Of a DNA stretch of 32,838 nt, positions 20,098-30,910 are shown in pieces; position 1 is the first letter of the stretch; the number at the start of each line of letters is the position of its first letter. The notes under the pieces were generated by a model that was given only the letters and a program-made list of their open reading frames with translations, searched no databases and had not been told where the DNA came from. Position numbers and translations under genes: made by a program. This DNA comes from Comamonadaceae bacterium (GTDB taxonomy: Bacteria; Pseudomonadota; Gammaproteobacteria; Burkholderiales; Burkholderiaceae_C). The stretch spans positions 1 through 32,838 of the forward strand of contig CANHDQ010000004.1 in the NCBI GenBank assembly GCA_947459405.1, written 5' to 3'.

Positions 20098-21036
20098 TCA
20101 GTTCTTGCGTTTGCGTTTGGCCGGGCCGGGCTGGCCGTCGTGCGCGCTCTGGCGATCGCCTTCGTCAAGCAGGCCCTGGCGGCGCTCGCTGCGTGGCTGG
20201 CGCTTGGGCGTCTGCCGGGCTGGCGCGTCGGGCAGGGGGGCATCGGTCTGCGATACCCGGCGCGCATGGATGAAAAACTCGCGATTGCCATCACCTCCGG
20301 CAATCGGTGAATCGAGCCACGCCAGCACCTGCAGCCCGAGCTCGTCGCAGCAGTCGCGCAGCCGCTCTTGCACCAGGGCGAAGAGCGCCGGGTCCTTGAC
20401 GATGCCGCCCTTACCCACCTGGCCCGGCTGCAGCTCGAACTGGGGCTTGACCAGCAGCAGCGCATGAGCGTCCAGCTTGAGCAGGCGCACCATGGCAGGA
20501 AGCACCAGGGTCAGCGAGATGAAGGACAGATCGCCCGTGAGGAGATCAAAAGGCTCATGCCCCGACGCCAGCGGCGCACCGACTGCCGCGTCGTGGTGGG
20601 CCCAGAAGTCGCCTAGGGTCAGCGCCCGCGCATTGACCCCCTCGATGCAGACCACCCGCGCATCGCCACGCAAGCTGGCATGCAGCTGGCCGTGGCCGAC
20701 ATCGATGCCCACCACGCGGGCTGCGCCCTGCTGCAGCAGGCAATCGGTAAAGCCTCCCGTCGATTGCCCCAGATCCAGGCAGCGCCAGCCGGCCACCTGC
20801 AAGCCGGTGGCCACCAGCGCCCCCTCGAGCTTGAGCCCGCCGCGCGAAAGGTAGCGCGCCTCGGCGGTGTCGGTCAGTTGCAGCTCGGCGTGCGCGGGCA
20901 CCTCGTCGCCATTCTTGGCGATCTTCTTCCAGGGTGCGTCGCCTTCGCGCCAGAGCACCCCCGAAGCGATCAGACGCTGCGCCTGGGAGCGCGTGGCGGC
21001 GTGGCCGCGTTCGACAAGGAACAGGTCAGCGCGCAT
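20098..21036 (-). CDS. tlyA: TlyA-family S4-domain RNA methyltransferase
   Basis: Start trimmed to MRADLFLVERGHAATRSQAQRLIASGVL (S4 domain). CLDLGQSTGGFTDCLLQQGAARVVGIDVGHGQL; GDLSFISLTLVLPA; C-terminal basic tail. Confidence 0.92.
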   Translation of the reverse strand: MRADLFLVERGHAATRSQAQRLIASGVLWREGDAPWKKIAKNGDEVPAHAELQLTDTAEARYLSRGGLKLEGALVATGLQVAGWRCLDLGQSTGGFTDCLLQQGAARVVGIDVGHGQLHASLRGDARVVCIEGVNARALTLGDFWAHHDAAVGAPLASGHEPFDLLTGDLSFISLTLVLPAMVRLLKLDAHALLLVKPQFELQPGQVGKGGIVKDPALFALVQERLRDCCDELGLQVLAWLDSPIAGGDGNREFFIHARRVSQTDAPLPDAPARQTPKRQPRSERRQGLLDEGDRQSAHDGQPGPAKRKRKN

Positions 21037-21138
21037 GGGTGGCTGCCTCCGCCCGGCGGACACTGGGCTGGAAAGAGGGGCCCACGCGGGGCCACCCCTT
21101 GCCTGGCCCTGCCCCGCAGTGGGGAAGGCAAAGCGGCA

Positions 21139-22575
<1,437 letters not shown>

Positions 22576-22692
22576 CGGGCTTTTCTCCAAGTGAAAAAGA
22601 CAAGCAGGCCCATCAGGACCACCGCCGCATCAAACAAAAGCTCACGCTGGGTCGGAACTCACCCGTGGCGCTGGCACTTTGCAAGGTGCTGG

Positions 22693-22767
22693 CGGGTGAG
22701 CGTCGTTGCGAAGAAAGGGTTCTGAGCCTAGACCACGCAAACGGTGGGTTGCAACGCTCCTCAGAAC
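22693..22767 (-). ncRNA. S-adenosylhomocysteine (SAH) riboswitch aptamer upstream of ahcY
   Basis: Minus strand TTCTGAGGAGCGTTGCAACCCACCGTTTGCGTGGTCTAGGCTCAGAACCCTTTCTTCGCAACGACGCTCACC: P1 TTCTGAG/CTCAGAA, hairpin CCAC/GTGG, and the pseudoknot partners GAGCG and CGCTC characteristic of SAH riboswitches. Confidence 0.92.
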
Positions 22768-22775
22768 TGGCCCAG

Positions 22776-22781
22776 ATTGTA
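22776..22781 (-). promoter_or_regulatory. Possible -10 element (TACAAT) for the ahcY transcript
   Basis: TACAAT on the minus strand immediately upstream of the riboswitch. Confidence 0.45.
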
Positions 22782-22864
22782 GCGGCCGTTGCGGCTTGAG
22801 CGGGACCGGGTCAACGCATCCGAGCGAGCCGCAAGGTTTTGGCTGCGGCCGCCCGGGCCGCGAC

Positions 22865-23242
22865 TTACTTGAGCACGTAGCTGGCCAGCACCGCCTGAAC
22901 CTCGTAGATGCTCAGCTTCTTGTTGAACTGCTTCTGGATGGGCGCGGCCGTGCCGGAAATCCAGATCTTGAGTTCGGCATCGAGATCAAAGGTGCCGGCG
23001 GTCTCGATGGTGAAGTGGGTGATGCTCTTGTACGGAATCGAGTGGTACTCGGTCTTGCTGCCGGTAATGCCCTGCTTGTCGACCAGCACAAAGCGCTTGT
23101 CGGTGAAGACGAAATAATCCCGGATCAGTTGGTAAGCGTGCTCCACCCGTTCACCGGGCGCCAGAATCTGGCTGAACTCGCTCTGAATCTTGGAGGCATC
23201 AATTTTGGATGCGTTGCCTAGCATGCCATCGAGCAGTCCCAT
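22865..23242 (-). CDS. PH domain-containing protein (bacterial PH, bPH_1-like)
   Basis: 125 aa; LAPGERVEHAYQLIRDYFVFTDKRFVLVDKQGITGSKTEYHSIPYKSITHFTIETAGTFDLDAELKIWISG. Confidence 0.85.
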   Translation of the reverse strand: MGLLDGMLGNASKIDASKIQSEFSQILAPGERVEHAYQLIRDYFVFTDKRFVLVDKQGITGSKTEYHSIPYKSITHFTIETAGTFDLDAELKIWISGTAAPIQKQFNKKLSIYEVQAVLASYVLK

Positions 23243-23312
23243 GGGGTGCCTTTCATCGGTCGTTTCAATTCAGGCCCGCAGGCCATTCCCAGCAAGGATC
23301 TCAGAGGCAGGC

Positions 23313-23945
23313 TCACGCGACAGCCAGCACGATGGCCAGGCTGGCCTCCAGGTTTTCGGACGGTGCGCGCCGAAAGCCTGAGCGAGCGTATCGCTGCAGG
23401 CGCCCCAAAACAAAAGCGTGGAGCAAGGCGGCACGCACCTGGGCCTCGACGGTGGGCATGGCCGTGGCCGCCAGGGCCTCGCGCAAGGGCTGCCGCCACT
23501 GCGCCTCAAGCTTGTCAAAAAACAAGTTCATGCGCTCTTGCAGCCGCTCGTGTTCAAAAACCAGCGCATCGCCCACCATCACCCGGGTCATCCCAGGGTT
23601 GCGCTCTGCAAACTGCAGCACCATGCGCACCATTTTTTGCACCCTGGCACCAGGTTCAGGCTCGCGCTCTTGCAGCTGGTTGATCAGTGAGAACACCGAG
23701 GCCTCGATGAAATCAATCAAGGCCTCAAACATTTGCGCCTTGCTGGCGAAGTGGCGGTACAGCGCCGCTTCACTGACACTGAGGCGGGCGGCCAAGGCAG
23801 CGGTGGTGACTCGCTCGGCGCCGGGTTGCTCGAGCATCGCCGCCAGCGCCTGCAGGATCTGCACGCGGCGCTCTCCGGGTTTGGGCCGCTTGCGCGCCGG
23901 GACATCAGAGGGCTCGGGAGGCGACTCGGGTTCAAGCTCGGACAT
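23313..23945 (-). CDS. slmA: Nucleoid occlusion factor SlmA (TetR family)
   Basis: TetR HTH VTTAALAARLSVSEAALYRHFASKAQMFEALIDFIE...VFSLINQL; NPGMTRVMVGDALVFEHERLQERMNLFFDKLE. Next to argB. Confidence 0.87.
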   Translation of the reverse strand: MSELEPESPPEPSDVPARKRPKPGERRVQILQALAAMLEQPGAERVTTAALAARLSVSEAALYRHFASKAQMFEALIDFIEASVFSLINQLQEREPEPGARVQKMVRMVLQFAERNPGMTRVMVGDALVFEHERLQERMNLFFDKLEAQWRQPLREALAATAMPTVEAQVRAALLHAFVLGRLQRYARSGFRRAPSENLEASLAIVLAVA

Positions 23946-24017
23946 GCGCAGCTGCTCTCGGGTGGGGGCTACAAATCATTCTCGCACAGCGCTGGGCGTG
24001 CCCCACAGCCTTGCGTC

Positions 24018-24920
24018 TCAGTGGGACCGGATCATGGTGCCGTAGGCCTGGTCGGTCAGGATCTCCAGCAGCATGGCATGGGGAACACGGCCATCGACCA
24101 CATGCACGGCATGCACACCGCTCTTGGCCGCATCGATTGCGCCGGCCAGCTTGGGCAGCATGCCGCCACTGATGGTGCCGTCTGCCACCAGCTCGTCGAT
24201 CTGGCGCGCGGTCAGCTCGGTGATCAACTCACCGGACTTGTCCAGCACGCCCCGGATATTGGTCAGCATCACCAGCTTCTCGGCCTTGAGCACAGCGGCC
24301 AGCTTGGCCGCCACCACATCGGCGTTAATGTTGTAGCTCTCGTTGGCCTCACCAAAACCGATCGGACTGACCACGGGAATGAATTGATCGTCCTGCAGCG
24401 CACGCACCACGGAAGGATCGATCTGCACGATATCGCCCACTTGGCCGATGTCGTGTTCCTTGTTCGGATCTTGGGAGTCGATCATCTTGAGCTTGCGCGC
24501 CCGAATCAGTCCGCCATCGCGGCCGGTCAGGCCCACGGCCTTGCCGCCGGCCTGGTTGATCAGGCCGACAATGTCTTGCTGTACCTCACCGGCGAGCACC
24601 CACTCGACCACCTCCATGGTCTCAGCATCGGTCACCCGCATGCCCTGGATGAACTGGCCCTTCTTGCCCAGCCGGTTGAGGGCGGTTTCGATCTGCGGGC
24701 CACCGCCATGGACCACCACCGGGTTCATGCCCACCAGCTTGAGCAGCACCACATCCTCGGCAAAGTCCTTCTGCAACTCCGGATCGGTCATGGCATTGCC
24801 GCCGTATTTGATGACCAGCGTCTTGCCATGAAACCGGCGGATATACGGCAAGGCCTGGGCCAGGATTTCCGCCTTGTCACGCGGGGCGATATGGGTCAAA
24901 TCAGGGTCAGTGGAGCTCAT
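24018..24920 (-). CDS. argB: Acetylglutamate kinase
   Basis: Start trimmed to [93 protein letters not shown]. Confidence 0.98.
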   Translation of the reverse strand: MSSTDPDLTHIAPRDKAEILAQALPYIRRFHGKTLVIKYGGNAMTDPELQKDFAEDVVLLKLVGMNPVVVHGGGPQIETALNRLGKKGQFIQGMRVTDAETMEVVEWVLAGEVQQDIVGLINQAGGKAVGLTGRDGGLIRARKLKMIDSQDPNKEHDIGQVGDIVQIDPSVVRALQDDQFIPVVSPIGFGEANESYNINADVVAAKLAAVLKAEKLVMLTNIRGVLDKSGELITELTARQIDELVADGTISGGMLPKLAGAIDAAKSGVHAVHVVDGRVPHAMLLEILTDQAYGTMIRSH

Positions 24921-24935
24921 GGCGTTGCAAGAAAT

Positions 24936-24962
24936 AAAAAGGGCCGTCCCAGAGGACAGCCC
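24936..24962 (-). terminator. Intrinsic terminator downstream of the H-NS-like gene
   Basis: Minus strand GGGCTGTCC-TCTG-GGACGGCCC-TTTTT (9 bp stem with one GU). Confidence 0.85.
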
Positions 24963-25000
24963 GCATTGTGCAGCACGGCCCAAGCGGCCGGCCGCTCGCA

Positions 25001-25369
25001 TCAGGAAGCGATGGCGAATTCTTCCTTCGTGCGCCCACTCGCAACCAGACTGGCCATCCAACGCGGCATCAAGCCGCGGCCGCTCCAGGTTTCACCGTTG
25101 GGACCGCGGTATTTGGCCGCCACGGTCGATGTGCCGCCGGCCTTTTTGCCGGCGCGGCCCTGGCCAGCCGCCTTGGATTTGCCCGCGGCCTTGCCACGGG
25201 TCTTGGGCGCCTTTTTGCGGGCGGCCTCCAAATCCTTGGCCGTGATCCCAAAAGCCGCCATTTTGGCGAGAATATCCTGAACGGTATTGTTGAAATCGCG
25301 CGAACGAATATCAGCGGCCTGCTTCTGGAGTTTTTCGATTTGCGTCTGAATATCGATCAAATTACCCAT
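25001..25369 (-). CDS. H-NS family nucleoid-associated protein
   Basis: 122 aa; coiled-coil N-terminus, Lys/Ala/Gly-rich linker, C-terminal [25 protein letters not shown]-binding motif. SD AAAGGAG upstream. Confidence 0.95.
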   Translation of the reverse strand: MGNLIDIQTQIEKLQKQAADIRSRDFNNTVQDILAKMAAFGITAKDLEAARKKAPKTRGKAAGKSKAAGQGRAGKKAGGTSTVAAKYRGPNGETWSGRGLMPRWMASLVASGRTKEEFAIAS

Positions 25370-25554
25370 GGTCCTGCTCCTTTTATGACTGGCAATATCA
25401 CCCTAAGGGGGCTGGCATGATGATATCTCAAATCATAAAGATCAGTTACCCGATTGACCGCATGGTCTGCCAGACAAAGGCCACAGGGGTTTGGGTCGGC
25501 AGAGCGATAACAGATTAAGCAGCGCTTATCCGCAGGCAATAAACCAAGCGCCCG

Positions 25555-26102
25555 TCATTCAAAGCACACAGCCTGGGCCAAGGACGGCGCCTGTCGATCC
25601 TTGTCCGATAACTTGGGCAGACCTTGCAAGGGCCATTGAATGCCGATTTGAGGATCATCCCAAGCCAGACATTTTTCGTGGGCCGGGGCATAGTATTGGG
25701 TGGCTTTGTAAAGAAAATCAGCCGATTCACTTAAAACCAGGAAGCCATGGGCAAATCCGGGCGGAATCCACAGTTGCCGGTGATTGTCTTCGGACAGCTC
25801 AAAACCGACCCAGCGACCAAAACTGGGCGAGCGCCGGCGCAGGTCAACAGCGACATCGAAAACCCGCCCGCGCACCACCCGAACCAGCTTGCCCTGGGCC
25901 TGCTCGATCTGGTAATGCAGGCCGCGCAGTACCCCTTGAGCACTTCGGCTGTGGTTGTCCTGCACAAACTGGGGTTCAAGGCCGGTGGCCTGCGCAAAGG
26001 CCCGCTGGTTGAAGCTCTCGAGGAAAAAACCGCGGGCATCACCGAAGACCCGCGGTTCGATCAGCAGCACATCGGGGATGGAGCTCGGTGTGACTTGCAT
26101 AT

Positions 26103-26106
<4 letters not shown>
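25555..26106 (-). CDS. rfbC: dTDP-4-dehydrorhamnose 3,5-epimerase
   Basis: [60 protein letters not shown]. Confidence 0.97.
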
Positions 26107-26986
<880 letters not shown>

Positions 26987-26990
<4 letters not shown>

Positions 26991-27898
26991 GGGATTGAGA
27001 GTATTTCAGTGAGCATGCGGTCAACGCCCTCTTGCCAGTGCGGCAAGTTCAGGCCAAAAGCTTGGCGCAAACGTTCGGTATCGAGCCGTGAATTGTGCGG
27101 CCGCCGAGCGGCAGTCGGGAAAGCGCTGCTGGCCACGGCAGCGACCTCCCGCACCCGCAAATCGAGGTCGGGCTTGCGCTGACGCGCTTGTTCGATGACG
27201 TGGCTGGCATAGCCATGCCAGGATGTCTGACCTGAGGCCGTCAGATGGTAGAGCCCCGCCAAGCGGTCGGCCTGCCCGGTTTGGGAGCAGACTTGACGCA
27301 GCGCCAAGGCGGTGACATCGGCCAGCAAATCGGCCCCGGTGGGCGCACCGATCTGATCGTCGATGACCTGCAGCTTTTCCCGCTCGGCGGCCAGACGCAG
27401 CATGGTGCGGGCGAAGTTGCCGCCGCGGGCGCCGTAGACCCAGCTGGTGCGAAACACGAGATGACGCTCGCACGATTGCTGAACCAAGCGCTCGCCCTCG
27501 AGCTTGGTGTGACCGTACACGTTCAGGGGCGCCGGCGCATCACGCTCAAGCCAGGGCCGGCTGCCGCTGCCATCGAACACATAGTCGGTGCTGTAGTGCA
27601 CCAGCCAGGCACCCAGGGCCTGCGCCTGGCGCGCCAGCTCACCCACCGCGGTCGCATTGATCAAACGGGCCAGCTCCGGCTCGCTCTCGGCCTTGTCCAC
27701 GGCCGTGTGCGCGGCGGCGTTGACAATGACCTGAGGGGCCAGACTGCGCACGGTTTGCACCAACTCCTGCGGCCGGGTGAAGTCCCCGCATCCGTCGGCG
27801 CTGTCCCAGTCGAGCGCCACCACCTGACCCAACGGCGCCAGGCTGCGCTGCAACTCCCAGCCCACCTGGCCGCCCTTGCCCAGGAGCAGGATTTTCAC
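26987..27898 (-). CDS. rfbD: dTDP-4-dehydrorhamnose reductase
   Basis: [55 protein letters not shown]. Confidence 0.97.
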
Positions 27899-28965
27899 GC
27901 GCTCGCCCCATACTGGGTTTGCACCCAGTCGCGGTAGGCGCCACTTTGCACCCGCTCAACCCAGCCGGGGTTGTCAAGGTACCAGCGCACCGTCTTTCGG
28001 ATGCCGCTTTCGAACGTCTCGGCCGGCTTCCAGCCCAACTCCTGGTACAGGCGCGAGGCATCGATCGCATAGCGCCGGTCATGACCTGGTCGGTCGGTGA
28101 CGTGGCTGATCTGGCTGCGATAGGACTTGCGATCTGAACGGGGCCGCAATTCGTCGAGCAAATCGCAAATCGTGTGGACGATTTCTATGTTGGCCTTCTC
28201 GTTCCAGCCGCCCACGTTGTAGACCTGACCGATCTGACCAGCCTCCAACACCCGGCAGATCGCGCTGCAGTGGTCCCTGACGTAGAGCCAGTCGCGAATT
28301 TGCAGGCCATCGCCGTAAACGGGCAGCGGCTTGCCCGCCAGCGCGTTGACGATCATCAGCGGAATCAGCTTTTCTGGGAAATGGTAGGGGCCGTAGTTGT
28401 TGCTGCAGTTGGTGGTCAGCACCGGCAGCCCATAGGTGTGATGGTAGGCCCGCACCAGATGGTCGCTGCCCGCCTTGCTCGCCGAGTAGGGGCTGTTGGG
28501 CTCGTAGCGGTGGTTTTCGGTAAAGGGCGCATCGGCCGCGCCGAGCGAGCCGTAGACCTCGTCGGTCGAGACATGCAGGAAGCGAAAATCCTGCCGGCTG
28601 GGGCCCTCGAGCGCGCTCCAGTGGTGCCGCACGGCCTCGAGCAGGGCGAAGGTGCCCATCACGTTGGTCTCGATAAAGGCCGCAGGCCCCAAAATGGAGC
28701 GGTCCACATGGGATTCGGCTGCGAAATTGACCACAGCCTGTGGCCGGTGTTGGGCCAACAGGCGCTTGAGCAAATCTGAATCACCGATATCGCCCTGGAC
28801 GAAATGGTGCCGGGCATCGCCCTGCACGCTGGCCAGGTTTTCAAGATTACCGGCGTAGGTGAGCTTGTCGAGATTGACGATCGGCGGGGCCTCGGGGCGG
28901 GAGAGCCACGCGAGCACGAAATTGCTGCCGATGAAGCCGGCACCACCGGTCACAAGGAGGGTCAT
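27895..28965 (-). CDS. rfbB: dTDP-glucose 4,6-dehydratase
   Basis: [64 protein letters not shown]. Confidence 0.98.
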   Translation of the reverse strand: MTLLVTGGAGFIGSNFVLAWLSRPEAPPIVNLDKLTYAGNLENLASVQGDARHHFVQGDIGDSDLLKRLLAQHRPQAVVNFAAESHVDRSILGPAAFIETNVMGTFALLEAVRHHWSALEGPSRQDFRFLHVSTDEVYGSLGAADAPFTENHRYEPNSPYSASKAGSDHLVRAYHHTYGLPVLTTNCSNNYGPYHFPEKLIPLMIVNALAGKPLPVYGDGLQIRDWLYVRDHCSAICRVLEAGQIGQVYNVGGWNEKANIEIVHTICDLLDELRPRSDRKSYRSQISHVTDRPGHDRRYAIDASRLYQELGWKPAETFESGIRKTVRWYLDNPGWVERVQSGAYRDWVQTQYGASA

Positions 28966-29080
28966 GAGGCGTCCCAGGTCCAGACAGACGAACCGATGCC
29001 TCTTATTTTAGCGAGCGCTACCGGCAAGCAATCTCATCATGACGAGCACAGAGGACTTGGCCGGCCCGCGGCCCTGACCT

Positions 29081-29473
29081 TCAGGCAGACAGCGCACGGT
29101 CCCGGGCTGCGTCCAAACACCGTCCCAGTCGACTGAAGTAGTCCTGGGCCAGAACCGTAGGCCGCACATACTTGACGCGGTTATCGATCTCGTCAGACAC
29201 CAGCACGACCATGCCCTTGCTGCGCAAGGACTTGAGTCGCCGGTGCGCAGTGGTGGACGAGACGTCCTTTGACAAGCCCATCGCTTGGAGCACCGTCAAC
29301 GGCCGGTCTTGGTGCCAAACGGCGGCAAACTGATTGAGCAGCCGCTCCTCGACGGGATCGAGTGCCGGGAAATCAGGCAATTCGCGCACCGCCCGGGCCA
29401 GATTGAGAAAGCGCAGATACAGATCGGCGTGCAGAGAATCGGCCACGACGGATGCCCCAGATTTTTTTCTCAT
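29081..29473 (-). CDS. MarR-like winged-helix transcriptional regulator
   Basis: 130 aa; LTVLQAMGLSKDVSSTTAHRRLKSLRSKGMVVLVSDEIDNRVKYVRPT (HTH plus wing). Confidence 0.7.
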   Translation of the reverse strand: MRKKSGASVVADSLHADLYLRFLNLARAVRELPDFPALDPVEERLLNQFAAVWHQDRPLTVLQAMGLSKDVSSTTAHRRLKSLRSKGMVVLVSDEIDNRVKYVRPTVLAQDYFSRLGRCLDAARDRALSA

Positions 29474-29476
29474 AAT

Positions 29477-29489
29477 CGATCATAGATCG
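29477..29489. promoter_or_regulatory. Inverted repeat CGATC-ATA-GATCG at the start of the winged-helix regulator (possible operator)
   Basis: Perfect 5 bp arms, 3 bp spacer, 4 nt upstream of the start codon (cat at 29471-29473), in the divergent intergenic region. Confidence 0.4.
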
Positions 29490-29593
29490 TTCGAAAAATT
29501 CCTGCCAGAACAAAAAATGCGCGGGCCCAGTTAGAGTGCGCTGCCTACGCAAGGCAGCCGGTAAACGATAGAGTGGATGTAGGAGGAACCATC

Positions 29594-30091
29594 GTGACTA
29601 AAAAGTATGACAATCCCGCGGTTGATGCGGCTGAAAAGGTTCGTGAATCGGCGCAGCAAATTTGGCTGGCTGGGCTCGGCGCATTTGCAAAAGCGCAACA
29701 AGAGGGCAGCAAAGTCTTCGAAGCGCTGGTCCAGGACGGTGTGAACCTGCAGCGCAAGACGCAGGCTGTGGCGCAGGAGCGCATGGCAGAAGCGACCGAG
29801 CGCATCACTGAAATGGCCGACGGCCTGAGCAGCAAGGCGGGCCAGCAATGGGGCCGCCTCGAAGGCATCTTCGAGGAGCGGGTGGCCCGCGCAATGAGCG
29901 CGCTGGGTGCGCCCTCGGCCAGCGAACTGCAGGCCCTAAGCGAGCGCGTGCAAACGCTCGAGCAGCAGGTGCGGGCACTGTCAAAGCCGCCAGCATCTCG
30001 CGCGCGAGCCAAAGCCAGCGGCCAGGCGGTCGCCCGGAAAACCCCCAGCACGCCCCGCAAGACCCCGGCACGACGCAAAAACCCGGGCTGA
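29594..30091 (+). CDS. Phasin / polyhydroxyalkanoate granule-associated protein (PhaI/PhaF-like)
   Basis: ESAQQIWLAGLGAFAKAQQEGSKVFEALVQDGVNLQRKT; basic Ala/Lys/Pro-rich C-terminal tail. GTG start with AGGAGG 8 nt upstream. Confidence 0.9.
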   Translation: MTKKYDNPAVDAAEKVRESAQQIWLAGLGAFAKAQQEGSKVFEALVQDGVNLQRKTQAVAQERMAEATERITEMADGLSSKAGQQWGRLEGIFEERVARAMSALGAPSASELQALSERVQTLEQQVRALSKPPASRARAKASGQAVARKTPSTPRKTPARRKNPG

Positions 30092-30189
30092 AACAGCGCC
30101 GGCGCATCCGGTGTCGATGCAGGGCCGGGCCCTTTGCAGCCTGGGGCCACTCAGGTAGAGTGAGGCACTCACAGCAGCAGGAACTGGGC

Positions 30190-30855
30190 ATGGTCAGAAA
30201 AGCGCCTCGGCGTACCGCGCAGCGCATTCTGGAGACGGCGCTGGAGATGTTCAACCGCTTTGGCGAACCGAACGTCTCGACCACCGCCTTGTCGGCCGAA
30301 CTGGGCATCAGCCCGGGCAACCTGTACTACCACTACCCGGCCAAAGACGAGTTGGTCAACGCCCTGTTTGAAAGGCACCGTGCGGCGCTTGCGCCCCTGC
30401 TGGCAGCCGGCGGCGACGTGCGAGATGTCGAGGACGCCTGGTTTTTCCTGCACTCGCTGTTTGAAAACCTGTGGGAGCATCGCTTTATTTACCGCAACCT
30501 CAACGATCTGCTCAGCCGCAACCGGCACCTGGAGACCCAGTTGCAGTCCCTGATTGAGCAGATGGTGGCCTCGCTGCGCAATTTGCTCGACTCGATGCGC
30601 CAGCAGGTACTGAGCATGCCCTCGCGTGAGGTCCCCACCATGGCCACCAGCATGGTGGTGCTGCTGACCTACTGGCTCAGTTTCGAGTACGCCCGCGACC
30701 CACGGCGGGCGCTCGAGCCCGAACATGCGCAGGCGGCGCTGCTGCGAGGGGCCAGCCACGTCATCGGCCTGCTGGGGCCCTACCTGGCACCCGAGCAGCG
30801 CAACCATCTGCAGGCGCTCGCCGGCGTTTATGCGGGCCCGGGCGCACGCGCCTGA
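30190..30855 (+). CDS. TetR-family regulator, PhaD-like
   Basis: RILETALEMFNRFGEPNVSTTALSAELGISPGNLYYHYPAKDELVNALFERHRAALAPLL closely resembles the N-terminus of PhaD. Adjacent to the phasin gene. Confidence 0.87.
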   Translation: MVRKAPRRTAQRILETALEMFNRFGEPNVSTTALSAELGISPGNLYYHYPAKDELVNALFERHRAALAPLLAAGGDVRDVEDAWFFLHSLFENLWEHRFIYRNLNDLLSRNRHLETQLQSLIEQMVASLRNLLDSMRQQVLSMPSREVPTMATSMVVLLTYWLSFEYARDPRRALEPEHAQAALLRGASHVIGLLGPYLAPEQRNHLQALAGVYAGPGARA

Positions 30856-30910
30856 ACGGCCCGAGCCAGACCCAAGACAGATCCCGCAGACCACAAGACC
30901 CTCACAACCC

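Noticed and set aside
23733-25280. 515 aa plus-strand ORF opposite slmA, argB and H-NS
   Set aside because: Shadow ORF spanning three well-supported minus-strand genes.
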